From Fulvimonas soli (GTDB lineage Bacteria; Pseudomonadota; Gammaproteobacteria; Xanthomonadales; Rhodanobacteraceae), in contig NZ_QGHC01000005.1 in the NCBI RefSeq assembly GCF_003148905.1, forward strand, positions 124,001 to 188,000: DNA of 64,000 nucleotides, written 5' to 3'. The translations under genes and the position numbers were made by a program. The notes under the pieces were generated by a model. It saw only the letters and a program-made list of their open reading frames with translations. It made no database searches and had not been told where the DNA came from. Positions 42,576 through 51,128 of the stretch are shown here, in pieces. Each line of letters opens with the position of its first letter. Position 1 is the first letter of the stretch.

Positions 42576-43736
42576 ATGAATTTCCACGAGTACCAGGCCA
42601 AAGAGCTGTTCGCGCAGTACGGCATCGCCGTGCCGCCGGGCAAGGTCGCCAATTCCCCCGACGCCGCCGTCGACGCCGCCAAGGCGCTGGGCGGCAGCCA
42701 GTGGATGGTCAAGGCGCAGATCCACGCAGGCGGCCGCGGCAAGGCCGGCGGCGTGAAGTTCTGCAAGAGCTTCGACGAGGTGCGCGAGGCCGCCAAGGGC
42801 ATGCTCGGCACCCGCATGGCGACCTACCAGTCGGCCGGCCGCGCGCTGCCGGTGAACCTGGTGCTGGTCACCGACGCCACCGACATCGCCAAGGAGCTGT
42901 ACCTGTCGGTGCTGGTCGACCGCGACGCCAAGGCGGTCACCTTCATCGCCTCGCAGCACGGCGGCATGGACATCGAGCAGGTCGCCAGGGAGACGCCGGA
43001 GGACATCCACACCATCGTGGTGGACTTCGTCGAGGGCCTGCAGCCCTACCAGTGCCGCCAGCTCGGCTTCGCGATGGGGCTCAACGCCAAGCAGGTGGCG
43101 CAGCTGACCAAGATCATGCTGGGCCTGTACAAGCTGTTCAACGAGAAGGACCTCTCGCTGGTCGAGCTGAACCCGCTGGCCATCCTCGAGGACGGCAACC
43201 TCGCCGCGCTCGACGGCAAGGTCAACTCCGACGACAACGCCGACTTCCGCCATCCCGAGCTGGTCGCCATGCGCGACCTCACCCAGGAGGACGCCGCCGA
43301 GGCGGCCGCGGTGCAGCACAACCTCAACTACGTGACCATGGACGGCAACATCGGCTGCATGGTCAACGGCGCGGGCCTGGCGATGGCCACCATGGACGTG
43401 ATCAAGCTGGCGGGCGGCGAGCCGGCCAACTTCCTCGACGTGGGCGGCGGCGCCACCAAGGAGCGCGTCACCGAGGCGTTCAAGCTGATCCTCTCCTCCG
43501 ACAAGGTGAAGGCCATCCTGGTCAACATCTTCGGCGGCATCGTGCGCTGCGACCTGATCGCCGAGGGCATCATCGCCGCGGTGAAGGAAGTGGGCCTGAC
43601 CATCCCGGTGGTGGTGCGCCTGCAGGGCACCAACGTGGAGCAGGGCCGCGCGCTGCTGGCCAACTCCGGCCTGGCGATCACGCCGGCCGACGATCTCAAC
43701 GACGCGGCGCAGAAGGCCGTGGCCGCCGCGAAGTGA
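42576..43736 (+). CDS. sucC: Succinyl-CoA synthetase beta subunit (ADP-forming)
   Basis: TCA-cycle enzyme subunit binding nucleotide and succinate; pairs with SucD. The 386-aa protein has the ATP-grasp N-terminus ([20 protein letters not shown]), [19 protein letters not shown], and the C-terminal CoA-ligase region ([37 protein letters not shown]). GAGG lies 7 bases before ATG 42576. sucD follows after 14 bases with its own GAGGAG site. Divergent from pilS, an order kept in xanthomonads. Confidence 0.97.
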   Translation: MNFHEYQAKELFAQYGIAVPPGKVANSPDAAVDAAKALGGSQWMVKAQIHAGGRGKAGGVKFCKSFDEVREAAKGMLGTRMATYQSAGRALPVNLVLVTDATDIAKELYLSVLVDRDAKAVTFIASQHGGMDIEQVARETPEDIHTIVVDFVEGLQPYQCRQLGFAMGLNAKQVAQLTKIMLGLYKLFNEKDLSLVELNPLAILEDGNLAALDGKVNSDDNADFRHPELVAMRDLTQEDAAEAAAVQHNLNYVTMDGNIGCMVNGAGLAMATMDVIKLAGGEPANFLDVGGGATKERVTEAFKLILSSDKVKAILVNIFGGIVRCDLIAEGIIAAVKEVGLTIPVVVRLQGTNVEQGRALLANSGLAITPADDLNDAAQKAVAAAK

Positions 43737-43750
43737 GGAGCGAATAAGAC

Positions 43751-44626
43751 ATGAGCGTTCTGGTCAACAAGAACACCAAGGTCCTCGTGCAGGGCTTCAC
43801 CGGCCAGCAGGGCACCTTCCACGCGCAGCAGGCGCTGGACTACGGCACCAAGGTCGTCGGCGGCGTCACCCCGGGCAAGGGCGGCAGCGAGCACATCGGC
43901 CTGCCGGTCTTCAACAGCGTGGCGGAAGCGGTCGACGAGACCGGCGCCGACGCCTCGGTCATCTTCGTGCCGCCGCCGTTCGCGGCCGACTCCATCCTGG
44001 AGGCCATCGACGCCGGCATCCGCGTGATCGTGGCGATCACCGAGGGCATCCCGGTGCTGGACATGCTGCGCGTGAAGAACGTGCTGGCGCAGCACCCGGA
44101 GACCGTGCTGATCGGCCCGAACTGCCCCGGCATCATCACCCCGGGCGAGTGCAAGATCGGCATCATGCCGGGCCACATCCACCAGCCGGGCAAGGTCGGC
44201 ATCGTGTCGCGCTCGGGCACGCTCACCTACGAAGCCGTGTTCCAGACCACCAACGAGGGCCTGGGCCAGTCCACCTGCATCGGCATCGGCGGCGACCCGA
44301 TCAACGGCCTGAACTTCATCGACTGCCTGAAGCTGTTCCAGGACGATCCGCAGACCGAGGGCATCATCATGGTCGGCGAGATCGGCGGCAGCGCCGAGGA
44401 GGACGCCGCCGAGTTCATCGGCGAGTACGTGAAGAAGCCGGTGGTCTCCTTCATCGCCGGCGCCTCGGCCCCGGCCGGCAAGCGCATGGGCCATGCCGGC
44501 GCGATCATCTCCGGCGGCAAGGGCACCGCGGCGGCGAAGTTCGCCGCGCTGGAGAAGGCGGGCGTCACCACGGTGAAGTCGCCGGCCGACCTCGGCAAGA
44601 CCCTCGCCAAGCTGATGAGGAAGTAA
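43751..44626 (+). CDS. sucD: Succinyl-CoA synthetase alpha subunit
   Basis: Carries the CoA site and the phosphohistidine of succinyl-CoA synthetase. The 291-aa protein begins [20 protein letters not shown] (CoA-binding Rossmann fold). It contains [20 protein letters not shown] and the active-site His in [17 protein letters not shown]. Cotranscribed with sucC; a bidirectional-looking hairpin follows. Confidence 0.97.
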   Translation: MSVLVNKNTKVLVQGFTGQQGTFHAQQALDYGTKVVGGVTPGKGGSEHIGLPVFNSVAEAVDETGADASVIFVPPPFAADSILEAIDAGIRVIVAITEGIPVLDMLRVKNVLAQHPETVLIGPNCPGIITPGECKIGIMPGHIHQPGKVGIVSRSGTLTYEAVFQTTNEGLGQSTCIGIGGDPINGLNFIDCLKLFQDDPQTEGIIMVGEIGGSAEEDAAEFIGEYVKKPVVSFIAGASAPAGKRMGHAGAIISGGKGTAAAKFAALEKAGVTTVKSPADLGKTLAKLMRK

Positions 44627-44648
44627 GCGCCGGCCGGCGAGCGCAGCG

Positions 44649-44674
44649 AAAGGGCCGCAGCGATGCGGCCCTTT
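44649..44674. terminator. Bidirectional hairpin terminator between sucD and the SDR gene
   Basis: Perfect 10-bp stem AAAGGGCCGC / GCGGCCCTTT with loop AGCGAT. A and T runs on either side of the GC core let it serve both convergent genes (sucD and the SDR gene, which ends at 44687). Confidence 0.75.
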
Positions 44675-44686
44675 CCTTGTGCGCGC

Positions 44687-45436
44687 TCAGATGTTGCCGA
44701 CGCCGCCGTCCACCAGCAGCTCGCTGCCGACCACGAAGCTGGACTCGTCCGAGGCGAGGAACACCGCCGCGGCGGCGATCTCGCGCGGCTCGCCCACGCG
44801 GCCGATCGGCACCAGGGCGGCGATGCGCTCGAGCAGGCCGGCCTGTTCCCCGGCCGGCACGCCGAGCTTGCCGAAGGCCGGCGTATGCACCGGGCCGGGG
44901 CTCAGGCCGTTGACGCGGATGCCGCGCCCGTGCAGCTCGCCCGACAGCGTGCGCGCCAGCGACAGCAGCCCCGCCTTGCTGGCCGCGTAGGCCGCGCTGC
45001 CGGGCAGGCCGATGTGCGCGCTGACCGAGCCGCACAGGATCACCGAGGACGGATCGGCCAGCAGCGGCAGCAGCGCCTGCAGCAGGAAGAACGGCCCCTT
45101 CAGGTTGGTCGCCATCAGCCGGTCGTAGGCGGCCTCGTCCCAGCCCTCGAACGGGCCGTGCGTGACGTCGCCGGCATTGACGAACACGGCGTCGAGCCGG
45201 CCCCATGCGCGCCCCAGCTGCCCGGCCAGCGCGCGCTGCGCGGCGGGGTCGCCGGCGTCGCTGGCGATCGCCAGCACCTCGGGGCCCAGCTGCGCCTGCG
45301 CGGCGGCGAGGCGCTCCGGGTCGCGCCCGGTGATGGCGACGCGGGCGCCCTCGGCCAGGAACTGCCTGGCGGTCTCCAGGCCGATGCCGGTGCTGCCGCC
45401 GGTGATCAGGGTGTGCTTGCCTTGCAGTCGTGCCAT
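44687..45436 (-). CDS. Short-chain dehydrogenase/reductase
   Basis: 249-aa classical SDR: cofactor motif TLITGGSTGIGLETARQF, NAGD (NNAG equivalent, with Val-Asn-Ala-Gly), catalytic Ser in LCGSVSAHIG, YAASK with catalytic Tyr and Lys, and SPGPVHTP. The C-terminus VVGSELLVDGG is typical of glucose-dehydrogenase-like SDRs. The substrate is unknown. It is divergent from an HxlR regulator with a shared 98-base region holding an inverted repeat, a common redox-responsive HxlR/SDR pairing. Confidence 0.88.
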   Translation of the reverse strand: MARLQGKHTLITGGSTGIGLETARQFLAEGARVAITGRDPERLAAAQAQLGPEVLAIASDAGDPAAQRALAGQLGRAWGRLDAVFVNAGDVTHGPFEGWDEAAYDRLMATNLKGPFFLLQALLPLLADPSSVILCGSVSAHIGLPGSAAYAASKAGLLSLARTLSGELHGRGIRVNGLSPGPVHTPAFGKLGVPAGEQAGLLERIAALVPIGRVGEPREIAAAAVFLASDESSFVVGSELLVDGGVGNI

Positions 45437-45480
45437 GGGATGTTCCCGCGCGTGGAGGGAACCCCATGGTTGTCGCATGA

Positions 45481-45513
45481 GTATCCAAAGTATAGTAGGC
45501 ACCGATAGGATAC
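45481..45513. promoter_or_regulatory. Candidate HxlR operator in the SDR/HxlR divergent region
   Basis: GTATCC (45481-45486) and GGATAC (45508-45513) form an inverted repeat over 33 bp, with an additional AGTATAGTA core inside. The A/T-rich stretch between the divergent starts is where an HxlR-family dimer would control both genes. Confidence 0.5.
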
Positions 45514-45534
45514 CGAGAGACGACGAGGTAAGCC

Positions 45535-45924
45535 ATGCGCCGCACCGCCAGTCCCGCCGCCGCCGCGCTCGCCGCGATCCGCTGCTCCGGGCCGGCGGAG
45601 CGCTGCTCGATGGTGCGCTTCGTCGACCTGATCGCCGGCAAGTGGGCGATCCCGATCCTGTACCGGCTGATCCTGATCGGCGAGTCGGTGCGCTTCAGCG
45701 AGCTGCAGCGCGCGGTGGCGCCGATCACGCAGAAGGAGCTGACCCGCCAGCTGCGCGCCTTCGAGGCCAATGGCCTGGTCTCGCGCACGGTCTACCCGGA
45801 GGTGCCGCCGCGGGTGGAGTACCGCATCACCGCGCTGGGCGCCACGCTGCGCGACCCGCTGGCCGGGCTGGCGCAGTGGATGGAGCGCCACGGCGGGCGG
45901 GTGCGCCGCGCCGCTCAGGACTGA
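45535..45924 (+). CDS. HxlR-family transcriptional regulator
   Basis: 129-aa winged helix protein of the HxlR type: RCSMVRFVDLIAGKWAIPIL, FSELQRAVAPITQKELTRQL and the wing YPEVPPRVEYRIT. A cysteine just ahead of the first helix is in the position used by redox-sensing members. It likely controls the divergent SDR gene. The 3' end overlaps the convergent argP-like gene by 10 bases. Confidence 0.88.
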   Translation: MRRTASPAAAALAAIRCSGPAERCSMVRFVDLIAGKWAIPILYRLILIGESVRFSELQRAVAPITQKELTRQLRAFEANGLVSRTVYPEVPPRVEYRITALGATLRDPLAGLAQWMERHGGRVRRAAQD

Positions 45925-46817
45925 GCGCGCGCCGCGCGCAGGCCGCCCTGCGCGGCGGCCGCCCGCAGCGCCGCGGTCAGCTGCGCGAGCGCGGCCGAGC
46001 GGATCGACCAGTGCTGCCAGTACAGCGGCACGTCCAGCCGGCCCGCGCCGATCGCGCGCAGCTCGCCGCGCGCCATCGGCCCGCGCAGCATCGACTCGGG
46101 CGCCATGCCCCAGCCCATGCCCAGCGCCATTGCCTCGAGGAAGGCAGCGGGCGAGGGCAGGTAGTGCCGCGGCGGCGCCAGCCGCGCGCGGGTGATGCGG
46201 CGGATGAAGCGCTCCTGCAGCGCATCCTTGCGGTTGAACACCAGCAGCGGCGCGCGGCCCAGCGAGGCCGCGTCCGGGCCGGCGGGGAAATGGCGCGCGA
46301 CGAAGCCGGGCGAGGCCGCCGGCAGGTAGCGCATCGTGCCCAGGCGGCGCACCGTGCAGCCCTGCACCGGGCGCGCGTCGGCGGTGACCGCGCCCAGCAC
46401 CGTGCCGTCGCGCAGCAGGCGGGCGGAATGGTCCTGGTCCTCCACCCGCACGTCGAACAGCAGGCCGTGCCCGGCGTGCAGGGCGGCCAGCGCGGGCAGG
46501 AACCAGGTGGCCAGCGAATCGGCGTTCACCGCGATGGCGATCGCGCGCGGCCCGCCGGGGGCGCGCGCGACGTCCTGCAGCGCCTCGGCCTCCAGCAGCC
46601 GCATCTGCTGCACGTTGCGCAGCAGCTGGCGCCCGGCCGCGGTGGCCTGGCAGGGCGAGCCGCGCCGCACCAGCACCTGGCCCAGGCGGTCCTCCAGCGC
46701 CCGCACGCGCTGCGAGATCGCCGACGGGGTGAGCGACAGCCGGCGCGCGGCGCCCTCGAAGCTGCCCTCGTCCAGCACGGCGGCGAAGGCGGCCAGTTGC
46801 GGGTGGAGCAGGCTCAT
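45915..46817 (-). CDS. argP: LysR-family regulator ArgP (IciA)-like
   Basis: 300 aa with an N-terminal LysR helix-turn-helix (FAAVLDEGSFEGAARRLSLT, PSAISQRVRALEDRLGQVLV) and a periplasmic-binding-type effector domain (NADSLATWFLPAL; MALGMGWGMAPESML). The reading and the divergent arginine/lysine exporter gene match the ArgP-ArgO (LysG-LysE) system, in which the regulator senses basic amino acids and activates the exporter. Assignment to ArgP rests on motif style and this neighbour. Confidence 0.82.
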   Translation of the reverse strand: MSLLHPQLAAFAAVLDEGSFEGAARRLSLTPSAISQRVRALEDRLGQVLVRRGSPCQATAAGRQLLRNVQQMRLLEAEALQDVARAPGGPRAIAIAVNADSLATWFLPALAALHAGHGLLFDVRVEDQDHSARLLRDGTVLGAVTADARPVQGCTVRRLGTMRYLPAASPGFVARHFPAGPDAASLGRAPLLVFNRKDALQERFIRRITRARLAPPRHYLPSPAAFLEAMALGMGWGMAPESMLRGPMARGELRAIGAGRLDVPLYWQHWSIRSAALAQLTAALRAAAAQGGLRAARAQS

Positions 46818-46939
46818 CGGGCAAGTCCTCGCGGCGGGAGCGGAGCAGGCGGAACACTGGCAGGGCCGCGCTCATCGGGACGAGGAGCGCTCGGGACGCG
46901 GGCCTCCGCAGGGCGGGTGCCCGCCGGCCCGGCGGCAGG

Positions 46940-46990
46940 CCATGTTTAGCAAATCTAAGCCAGCTCAAGGAAATTTAGCTTTTCTGAAGC
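46940..46990. promoter_or_regulatory. AT-rich control region between argP-like gene and argO
   Basis: A short AT-rich island in GC-rich DNA contains TTTAGCAAATCTAA and, about 31 bases later, AAATTTAGCTTTT, a repeated TTTAGC motif. The position suits LysR-type binding for argO activation. No exact dyad is claimed. Confidence 0.4.
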
Positions 46991-47036
46991 GCGCCGACGC
47001 GCCACATTGCGCGCCATCCCGTATCGGAGCGTCGCC

Positions 47037-47642
47037 GTGTCCGCCGCCTATCTCGCCGGCCTCGCCGCCGGCGCCAGCCTGATCGTCGCCATCGGCGCGC
47101 AGAACGCCTTCGTGCTGCGCCAGGGCCTGCGCCGCCAGTACGTGGGCACGGTGGTGGCGCTGTGCGTGCTGGCCGACGTGGCGCTGATCGCGCTCGGCGT
47201 GGCCGGCGCGGGCCTGGCGGTGCGGCGCCACGCCGGCCTGCTGCAGGCGGTGCGCTACGCCGGCGCGGCCTTCCTGGCCGGCTACGGCCTGTTCGCGCTG
47301 CGCCGTGCCTGGCGCGGCGGGCAGGCGCTGGCGCCCGCCGGCGGCGACGCGCCGGACCGCCGCCGCGTGGCGCTGGCCTGCCTGGGCTTCACCCTGCTCA
47401 ACCCGCACGTCTACCTGGACACCGTGGTGCTGCTCGGCAGCCTGTCCACCCGCTACGCCGGCGCCGGCCGCTGGGGCTTCGCCGCCGGCGCGGCCAGCGC
47501 CAGCCTGCTGTGGTTCGCCGCGCTCGGCTACGGCGCGCGGGCGCTGCTGCCGGTGTTCCGCAGCCCGCGCGCGTGGCGCGTGCTGGACGCGCTGGTGGGC
47601 GCGCTCATGCTGGCGCTGGCGGCCGCCCTGCTGCGCGGCTAG
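47037..47642 (+). CDS. argO: Basic amino-acid exporter ArgO (LysE family)
   Basis: 201-aa inner-membrane exporter with about six hydrophobic segments. LysE/ArgO signatures: AAGASLIVAIGAQNAFVLRQ near the N-terminus and LGFTLLNPHVYLDTVVLLGS in the middle. GTG at 47037 (MSAAYLAGL) has GGAG 7 bases upstream and is preferred to the ATG ten codons earlier. Divergent from the argP-like regulator. Confidence 0.88.
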   Translation: MSAAYLAGLAAGASLIVAIGAQNAFVLRQGLRRQYVGTVVALCVLADVALIALGVAGAGLAVRRHAGLLQAVRYAGAAFLAGYGLFALRRAWRGGQALAPAGGDAPDRRRVALACLGFTLLNPHVYLDTVVLLGSLSTRYAGAGRWGFAAGAASASLLWFAALGYGARALLPVFRSPRAWRVLDALVGALMLALAAALLRG

Positions 47643-47722
47643 GCATCCGGGCGGCTCCCGGCGCGGCCGCGGGAGGGCGCTCGGTTATCATGCGCCTCCT
47701 TCCGCCACAGCGATTCCCCGGC

Positions 47723-49354
47723 ATGGCCGTTCTCCGTCTCGCGCTCGCCCAGTTCGACTTCCCGGTCGGCGCCGTCGCCGCCAACGCGCAGAAGGTGCGC
47801 GAGCTGATGCGCGAGGCGCGCGCCGGCGGCGCGGACCTGCTGGTCTGTCCCGAGCTGACCCTGAGCGGCTACCCGCCGGAGGACCTGCTGCTGCGGCCGA
47901 GCTTCCTCGCCGCCTGCCAGCAGGAATTGCAGTCGCTGGCGGCCGACACCGACGGCCTGGCCGCCCTGGTCGGCTTCCCGCACAGCGAAGGCGAGGTGTT
48001 CAACGCCGCCGCGCTGTTGCGCGAGGGCCGCGTGGCGCGGATCGCGCACAAGCAGGCGCTGCCCAACTACGGCGTGTTCGACGACAAGCGCTACTTCCGC
48101 CCCGGCCGCGAGAGCGTGGTGGCGACGCTGGGCGGCGTGCGCGTGGGGCTGCTGATCTGCGAGGACGTCTGGCAGCCCGAGCCGGCCGCCGCGGCCGCCC
48201 GCGCGGGCGCCGAGCTGCTGGTGGTGGTCAACGCCTCGCCGTGGGACGACGCCAAGCAGGCCACGCGCGAGGCGGTGCTCGTCGAGCGTGCGAAGGAGAC
48301 CGGCTGCGCGATCGCCTACCTCAACCTGGTCGGCGGCCAGGACGAGGTGGTGTACGACGGCGGCTCGCTGCTGGTGGACGGCGACGGCACGGTCGCCGCG
48401 CGCGCGCCGGCCTTCGCCGACCTGCTGCTGTGGGCCGAGTTCGACCCGGCCGCGCGCACGCTGCGCGCGCGGGACTGGCCGGCGGCGGCCGCCGCCGCGC
48501 CCGAGGCCACGCTGTACGCCGCGCTGGTGCGCGGCATCCGCGACTACGTGCAGAAGAACGGCTTTCCCGGCGTGCTGCTCGGCCTGTCGGGCGGCATCGA
48601 CTCGGCGCTGACCCTGGCGCTGGCGGTGGACGCGCTGGGCGCGGAGCGCGTCACCGCGGTGATGATGCCCACGCGCTACACCTCCGCGCTGTCGCTGGAC
48701 GGCGCGCGCGGGCAGGCCGAGCGGCTGGGCGTCGAGTACCACGTGATCGACATCGAGCCGACCTTCCAGAGCTTCCTCGCGGCGCTCGCGCCCGCCTTCG
48801 CCGGCAAGGCGCCGGACATCGCCGAGGAGAACCTGCAGTCGCGCACCCGCGGCGCGATGCTGATGGCGCTGTCGAACAAGCACGGGCGCCTGCTGCTCTC
48901 CACCGGCAACAAGAGCGAGATGGCGGTGGGCTACGCCACGCTGTACGGTGACATGTGCGGCGGCTACGCGCCGCTCAAGGACGTGTACAAGACCGCGGTG
49001 TACCGGCTGGCGCGCTGGCGCAACGCCGCGGCTGCCGCGCGCGGCGCGGCGCCGGCGATCCCGCCGGAGGTGATCGAGCGGCCGCCGTCGGCGGAGCTGC
49101 GCGAGAACCAGACCGACCAGGACTCGCTGCCGCCCTACGACGAGCTGGACGCGATCCTCGAACGCTTCATCGAGGGCGAGGAATCGCAGGCCGAGATCGC
49201 CGCGCACGGCTTTCCCGCCGAGACGGTGCGGCGGGTGGCGCGGCTGGTGCTGGCCAACGAGTTCAAGCGGCGGCAGTCGGCGCCGGGGCCGCGCGTGACC
49301 ACGCGCGCGTTCGGGCGCGAGCGGCGGTATCCGATCACTTCGGGCTGGCGCTGA
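47723..49354 (+). CDS. nadE: Glutamine-dependent NAD+ synthetase
   Basis: Makes NAD+ from deamido-NAD+, taking ammonia from glutamine. 543 aa: an N-terminal nitrilase-type glutaminase domain (1-260) with catalytic Glu in LLVCPELTLSGYPPED, Lys in HKQALPNYGVFD and Cys in LLICEDVWQ. The C-terminal synthetase domain (about 270-543) has the P-loop LLGLSGGIDSALTLALA, STGNKSEMAVGYATLYGDM and ENQTDQDSLPPYDELD. ATG 47723 starts MAVLRLALAQFDF. A TATCAT box lies about 35 bases upstream. Confidence 0.95.
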   Translation: MAVLRLALAQFDFPVGAVAANAQKVRELMREARAGGADLLVCPELTLSGYPPEDLLLRPSFLAACQQELQSLAADTDGLAALVGFPHSEGEVFNAAALLREGRVARIAHKQALPNYGVFDDKRYFRPGRESVVATLGGVRVGLLICEDVWQPEPAAAAARAGAELLVVVNASPWDDAKQATREAVLVERAKETGCAIAYLNLVGGQDEVVYDGGSLLVDGDGTVAARAPAFADLLLWAEFDPAARTLRARDWPAAAAAAPEATLYAALVRGIRDYVQKNGFPGVLLGLSGGIDSALTLALAVDALGAERVTAVMMPTRYTSALSLDGARGQAERLGVEYHVIDIEPTFQSFLAALAPAFAGKAPDIAEENLQSRTRGAMLMALSNKHGRLLLSTGNKSEMAVGYATLYGDMCGGYAPLKDVYKTAVYRLARWRNAAAAARGAAPAIPPEVIERPPSAELRENQTDQDSLPPYDELDAILERFIEGEESQAEIAAHGFPAETVRRVARLVLANEFKRRQSAPGPRVTTRAFGRERRYPITSGWR

Positions 49355-49743
49355 AGCCTCGCGGCGCCGGACGGTCGCCGTGGCCTTCGTGCGAGCGAGG
49401 CCGCGTGGCGCCTTCGCTCCTTCTTCGCAGGAAGGGTTCTTCCCAGGGAGGCGACCCTTCGCAAGGATGAAGCGACGCAGCGGCTTTCCTCCTTCCCCCC
49501 TCCGGGGAGAAGGGCGGGACGAGGGGCCGCTCTTGCGGCAGGCTCTCCACCGTGCGAATGATCCGGCGCTTTTGAAGCCGCGTCGTCCCTGGTCGAAACG
49601 CCGTCGCCAGCCCGGCCCTCACCCCCACCCTCTCCCCGGAGGGGAGAGGGAATCCCCGCAAGGGCGAAGCGGTGCCTCGGGCTTCTGCGCCCCTCCTCTC
49701 CGGGGAGAGGGAGCTTCGCAAGGATGGAGCGGCAGGCAGGCTC
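49355..49743. repeat. Gene-free tract of degenerate intergenic repeats
   Basis: No gene is seen. The tract holds a near-direct repeat CTTCGCAAGGATGAAGCG (49457-49474) and CTTCGCAAGGATGGAGCG (49714-49731). It also has several CTCTCC/GGAGAG hairpins such as CTCCCCGGAGGGGAG near 49635-49650 and CCTCTCCGGGGAGAGG near 49695-49710. Such CCCTCTCC-type repeats are typical intergenic clutter in Xanthomonadales. The IS3 element is inserted at its right edge. Confidence 0.65.
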
Positions 49744-49757
49744 TGACCCGTCCTGAT

Positions 49758-50627
49758 TTAGGTTGACACCTGTTGGGACGGTAAAGCGACAGGTTTGTCC
49801 TGCCGGAAGAACGCCCGATGGACCTCATCGGGCGTTCTGTATTTTAGGGACAAGTGAGGTCGCTCGCCGTTGTAGATGGCCACGGATTGTTCAACCATCT
49901 GCCGAGCCTGTCGCAGGTCGCTGGGTCGATGCAGCAGTAGCTCCCCTTTCAAGATGCCGTTGACGCGTTCAGCCAGCGCATTCTGGTAGCAGTCATAGCC
50001 ATCGGTCATCGAGCAGCGGATGCCGTGCTGACGATGCAGTTGCTGATAAGGCTCGGCGCAGTACTGAATGCCGCGGTCGGAGTGGTGGATCAGTGGCAGG
50101 GTGCTTTGCCGCTGCCGCAAGGCCATCTCCAGCGCCTTGCGCACCCCTTCGGTCTGCAGGGTGTCATGCACGTGCCAGCCGACGATCTTGCGCGAGCAGG
50201 CATCGGTGACCAGGCTCAGGTAGACGCACTGCTGCTGGGTCGGCAGGTAGGTGATATCGGCCACCCAGACCTGCTCGGGGCGGTCGATCTTCACCTGCAG
50301 CGGCCCCGGCTTGAGCAGGTTGGGATGCCGGCGGAAGCGGTGATGGCTGTTCGTGGTCTTGTGATATGCCCGCTTGGGTGGCACCAGCAGCCGGGCCCGT
50401 CCGAGCATGCCGAACAGGGCATCGCGCCCCAGCGTGATGCCTTGGGCCTGCCAACGTTCGCGCAGCAGGTGGTGCAGCTTGCGGGTCCCGAGGCGCGGCT
50501 GACGCAGGCGCACCTCCTGGACTTGGCGCACCACGGCTTCGTGCCGGGTGACCCGTGCCCCTTGCCGTTGGCGATCCTGGTAATACGCCTGCCGGCTCCA
50601 GCCCAAGTAACGGCAAGCCTTCGCCAC
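49758..50627 (-). CDS. IS3-family transposase OrfB (DDE catalytic subunit)
   Basis: 289 aa in the listed frame, opening VAKACRYLGWSRQAYYQDRQ; the frame is open further upstream to the frameshift site, so the natural product is OrfAB. The rve integrase core shows the DDE residues in WVADITYLPT, IHHSDRGIQYC and NALAERVNGILKGE. No internal stop or frameshift is visible, so it should be functional. Confidence 0.92.
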   Translation of the reverse strand: MAKACRYLGWSRQAYYQDRQRQGARVTRHEAVVRQVQEVRLRQPRLGTRKLHHLLRERWQAQGITLGRDALFGMLGRARLLVPPKRAYHKTTNSHHRFRRHPNLLKPGPLQVKIDRPEQVWVADITYLPTQQQCVYLSLVTDACSRKIVGWHVHDTLQTEGVRKALEMALRQRQSTLPLIHHSDRGIQYCAEPYQQLHRQHGIRCSMTDGYDCYQNALAERVNGILKGELLLHRPSDLRQARQMVEQSVAIYNGERPHLSLKYRTPDEVHRAFFRQDKPVALPSQQVST

Positions 50628-50629
50628 GC

Positions 50630-51016
50630 TCAGTCCGGGGACGAGCTTTTGCGCGAGGACTTGCCCAAAGGTTTTTTTACGACGCGTACCCCATAGTCCT
50701 GCTTGAGCACGTTGAGCATCGCCTCGAACAGGCGGGCCTTCTCGTTGGCTTCATGCAGTTGGACTTGCAGCGCTTTGATCTGTTGTTCCGGGGTCAGCGG
50801 TCTGGGCTTGGTAGGCATGGGTGTTGATGATGCGTCATCTCGCCAGTCTTGCCGACCGTGCTTGCGGAGCCACACCAGCACAGTCGATCGGCCCTGGACC
50901 CCGTAGCGCTCCTGAGCTTGCTTGTAGGTCAGCTCGCCTTTTTCTACCTGCTCGACCACCGACAGCTTAAAGTCCAGCGTGTAGTCGCGCTGAGTGCGTT
51001 TGATCCTCGAATTCAT
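50630..51016 (-). CDS. IS3-family transposase OrfA
   Basis: 128 aa: helix-turn-helix (DYTLDFKLSVVEQVEKGELT, YKQAQERYGVQGRSTVLVWL) and a C-terminal leucine-zipper-like helix (PEQQIKALQVQLHEANEKAR). Near the end a run of seven A (complement of T at 50672-50678) in phase A-AAA-AAA, reading V-V-K-K-P, is a standard -1 slippery site for OrfAB production. ATG 51016 is preferred over the upstream in-frame start, which lies in the terminal repeat. Confidence 0.9.
   Translation of the reverse strand: MNSRIKRTQRDYTLDFKLSVVEQVEKGELTYKQAQERYGVQGRSTVLVWLRKHGRQDWRDDASSTPMPTKPRPLTPEQQIKALQVQLHEANEKARLFEAMLNVLKQDYGVRVVKKPLGKSSRKSSSPD
50672..50678 (-). promoter_or_regulatory. Programmed -1 frameshift site of the IS3 transposase
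   Basis: Seven consecutive A on the coding strand in the phase A AAA AAA. Slipping back one base joins OrfA to the OrfB frame (continuing K-T-F-G-Q-V-L-A-Q-K), with no stop between. Confidence 0.75.
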
Positions 51017-51073
51017 GAGGGCGCCTTTTCTTGGGTGAAAAGGTGTCAACTCATTTCAGGACGGGTCACTCCC

Positions 51074-51106
51074 AAGAAAAAAGCCGGCGGTTCCCCGCCG
51101 GCTTTT
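51074..51106 (-). terminator. Intrinsic terminator of bamD
   Basis: Perfect 12-bp stem (AAAAGCCGGCGG at 51079-51090, loop TTCC, complement 51095-51106). Read on the minus strand it ends in TTTTTTCTTGG. It sits 22 bases past the bamD stop, and the IS3 element is inserted just beyond. Confidence 0.85.
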
Positions 51107-51128
51107 CCATTCCGCGGAACCCCGCGCC

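Larger units (their letters stand above)
49744..51068 (-). mobile_element. Apparently complete IS3-family insertion sequence (1325 bp)
   Basis: 28-bp terminal inverted repeats (49744-49771 and 51041-51068; 23 of 28 identical) start TGACCCGTCCTGA and end in CA as IS3 elements do. A 3-bp direct repeat CTC (49741-49743 and 51069-51071) is a target duplication, which dates the insertion as recent. OrfA and OrfB are intact and joined by a frameshift site. It lies between the nadE repeat tract and the bamD terminator and interrupts no gene. Confidence 0.93.

Noticed and set aside
49355-49743. CRISPR-like repeats
   Set aside because: Repeats are degenerate, unevenly spaced, hairpin-rich and without uniform spacers or cas genes.
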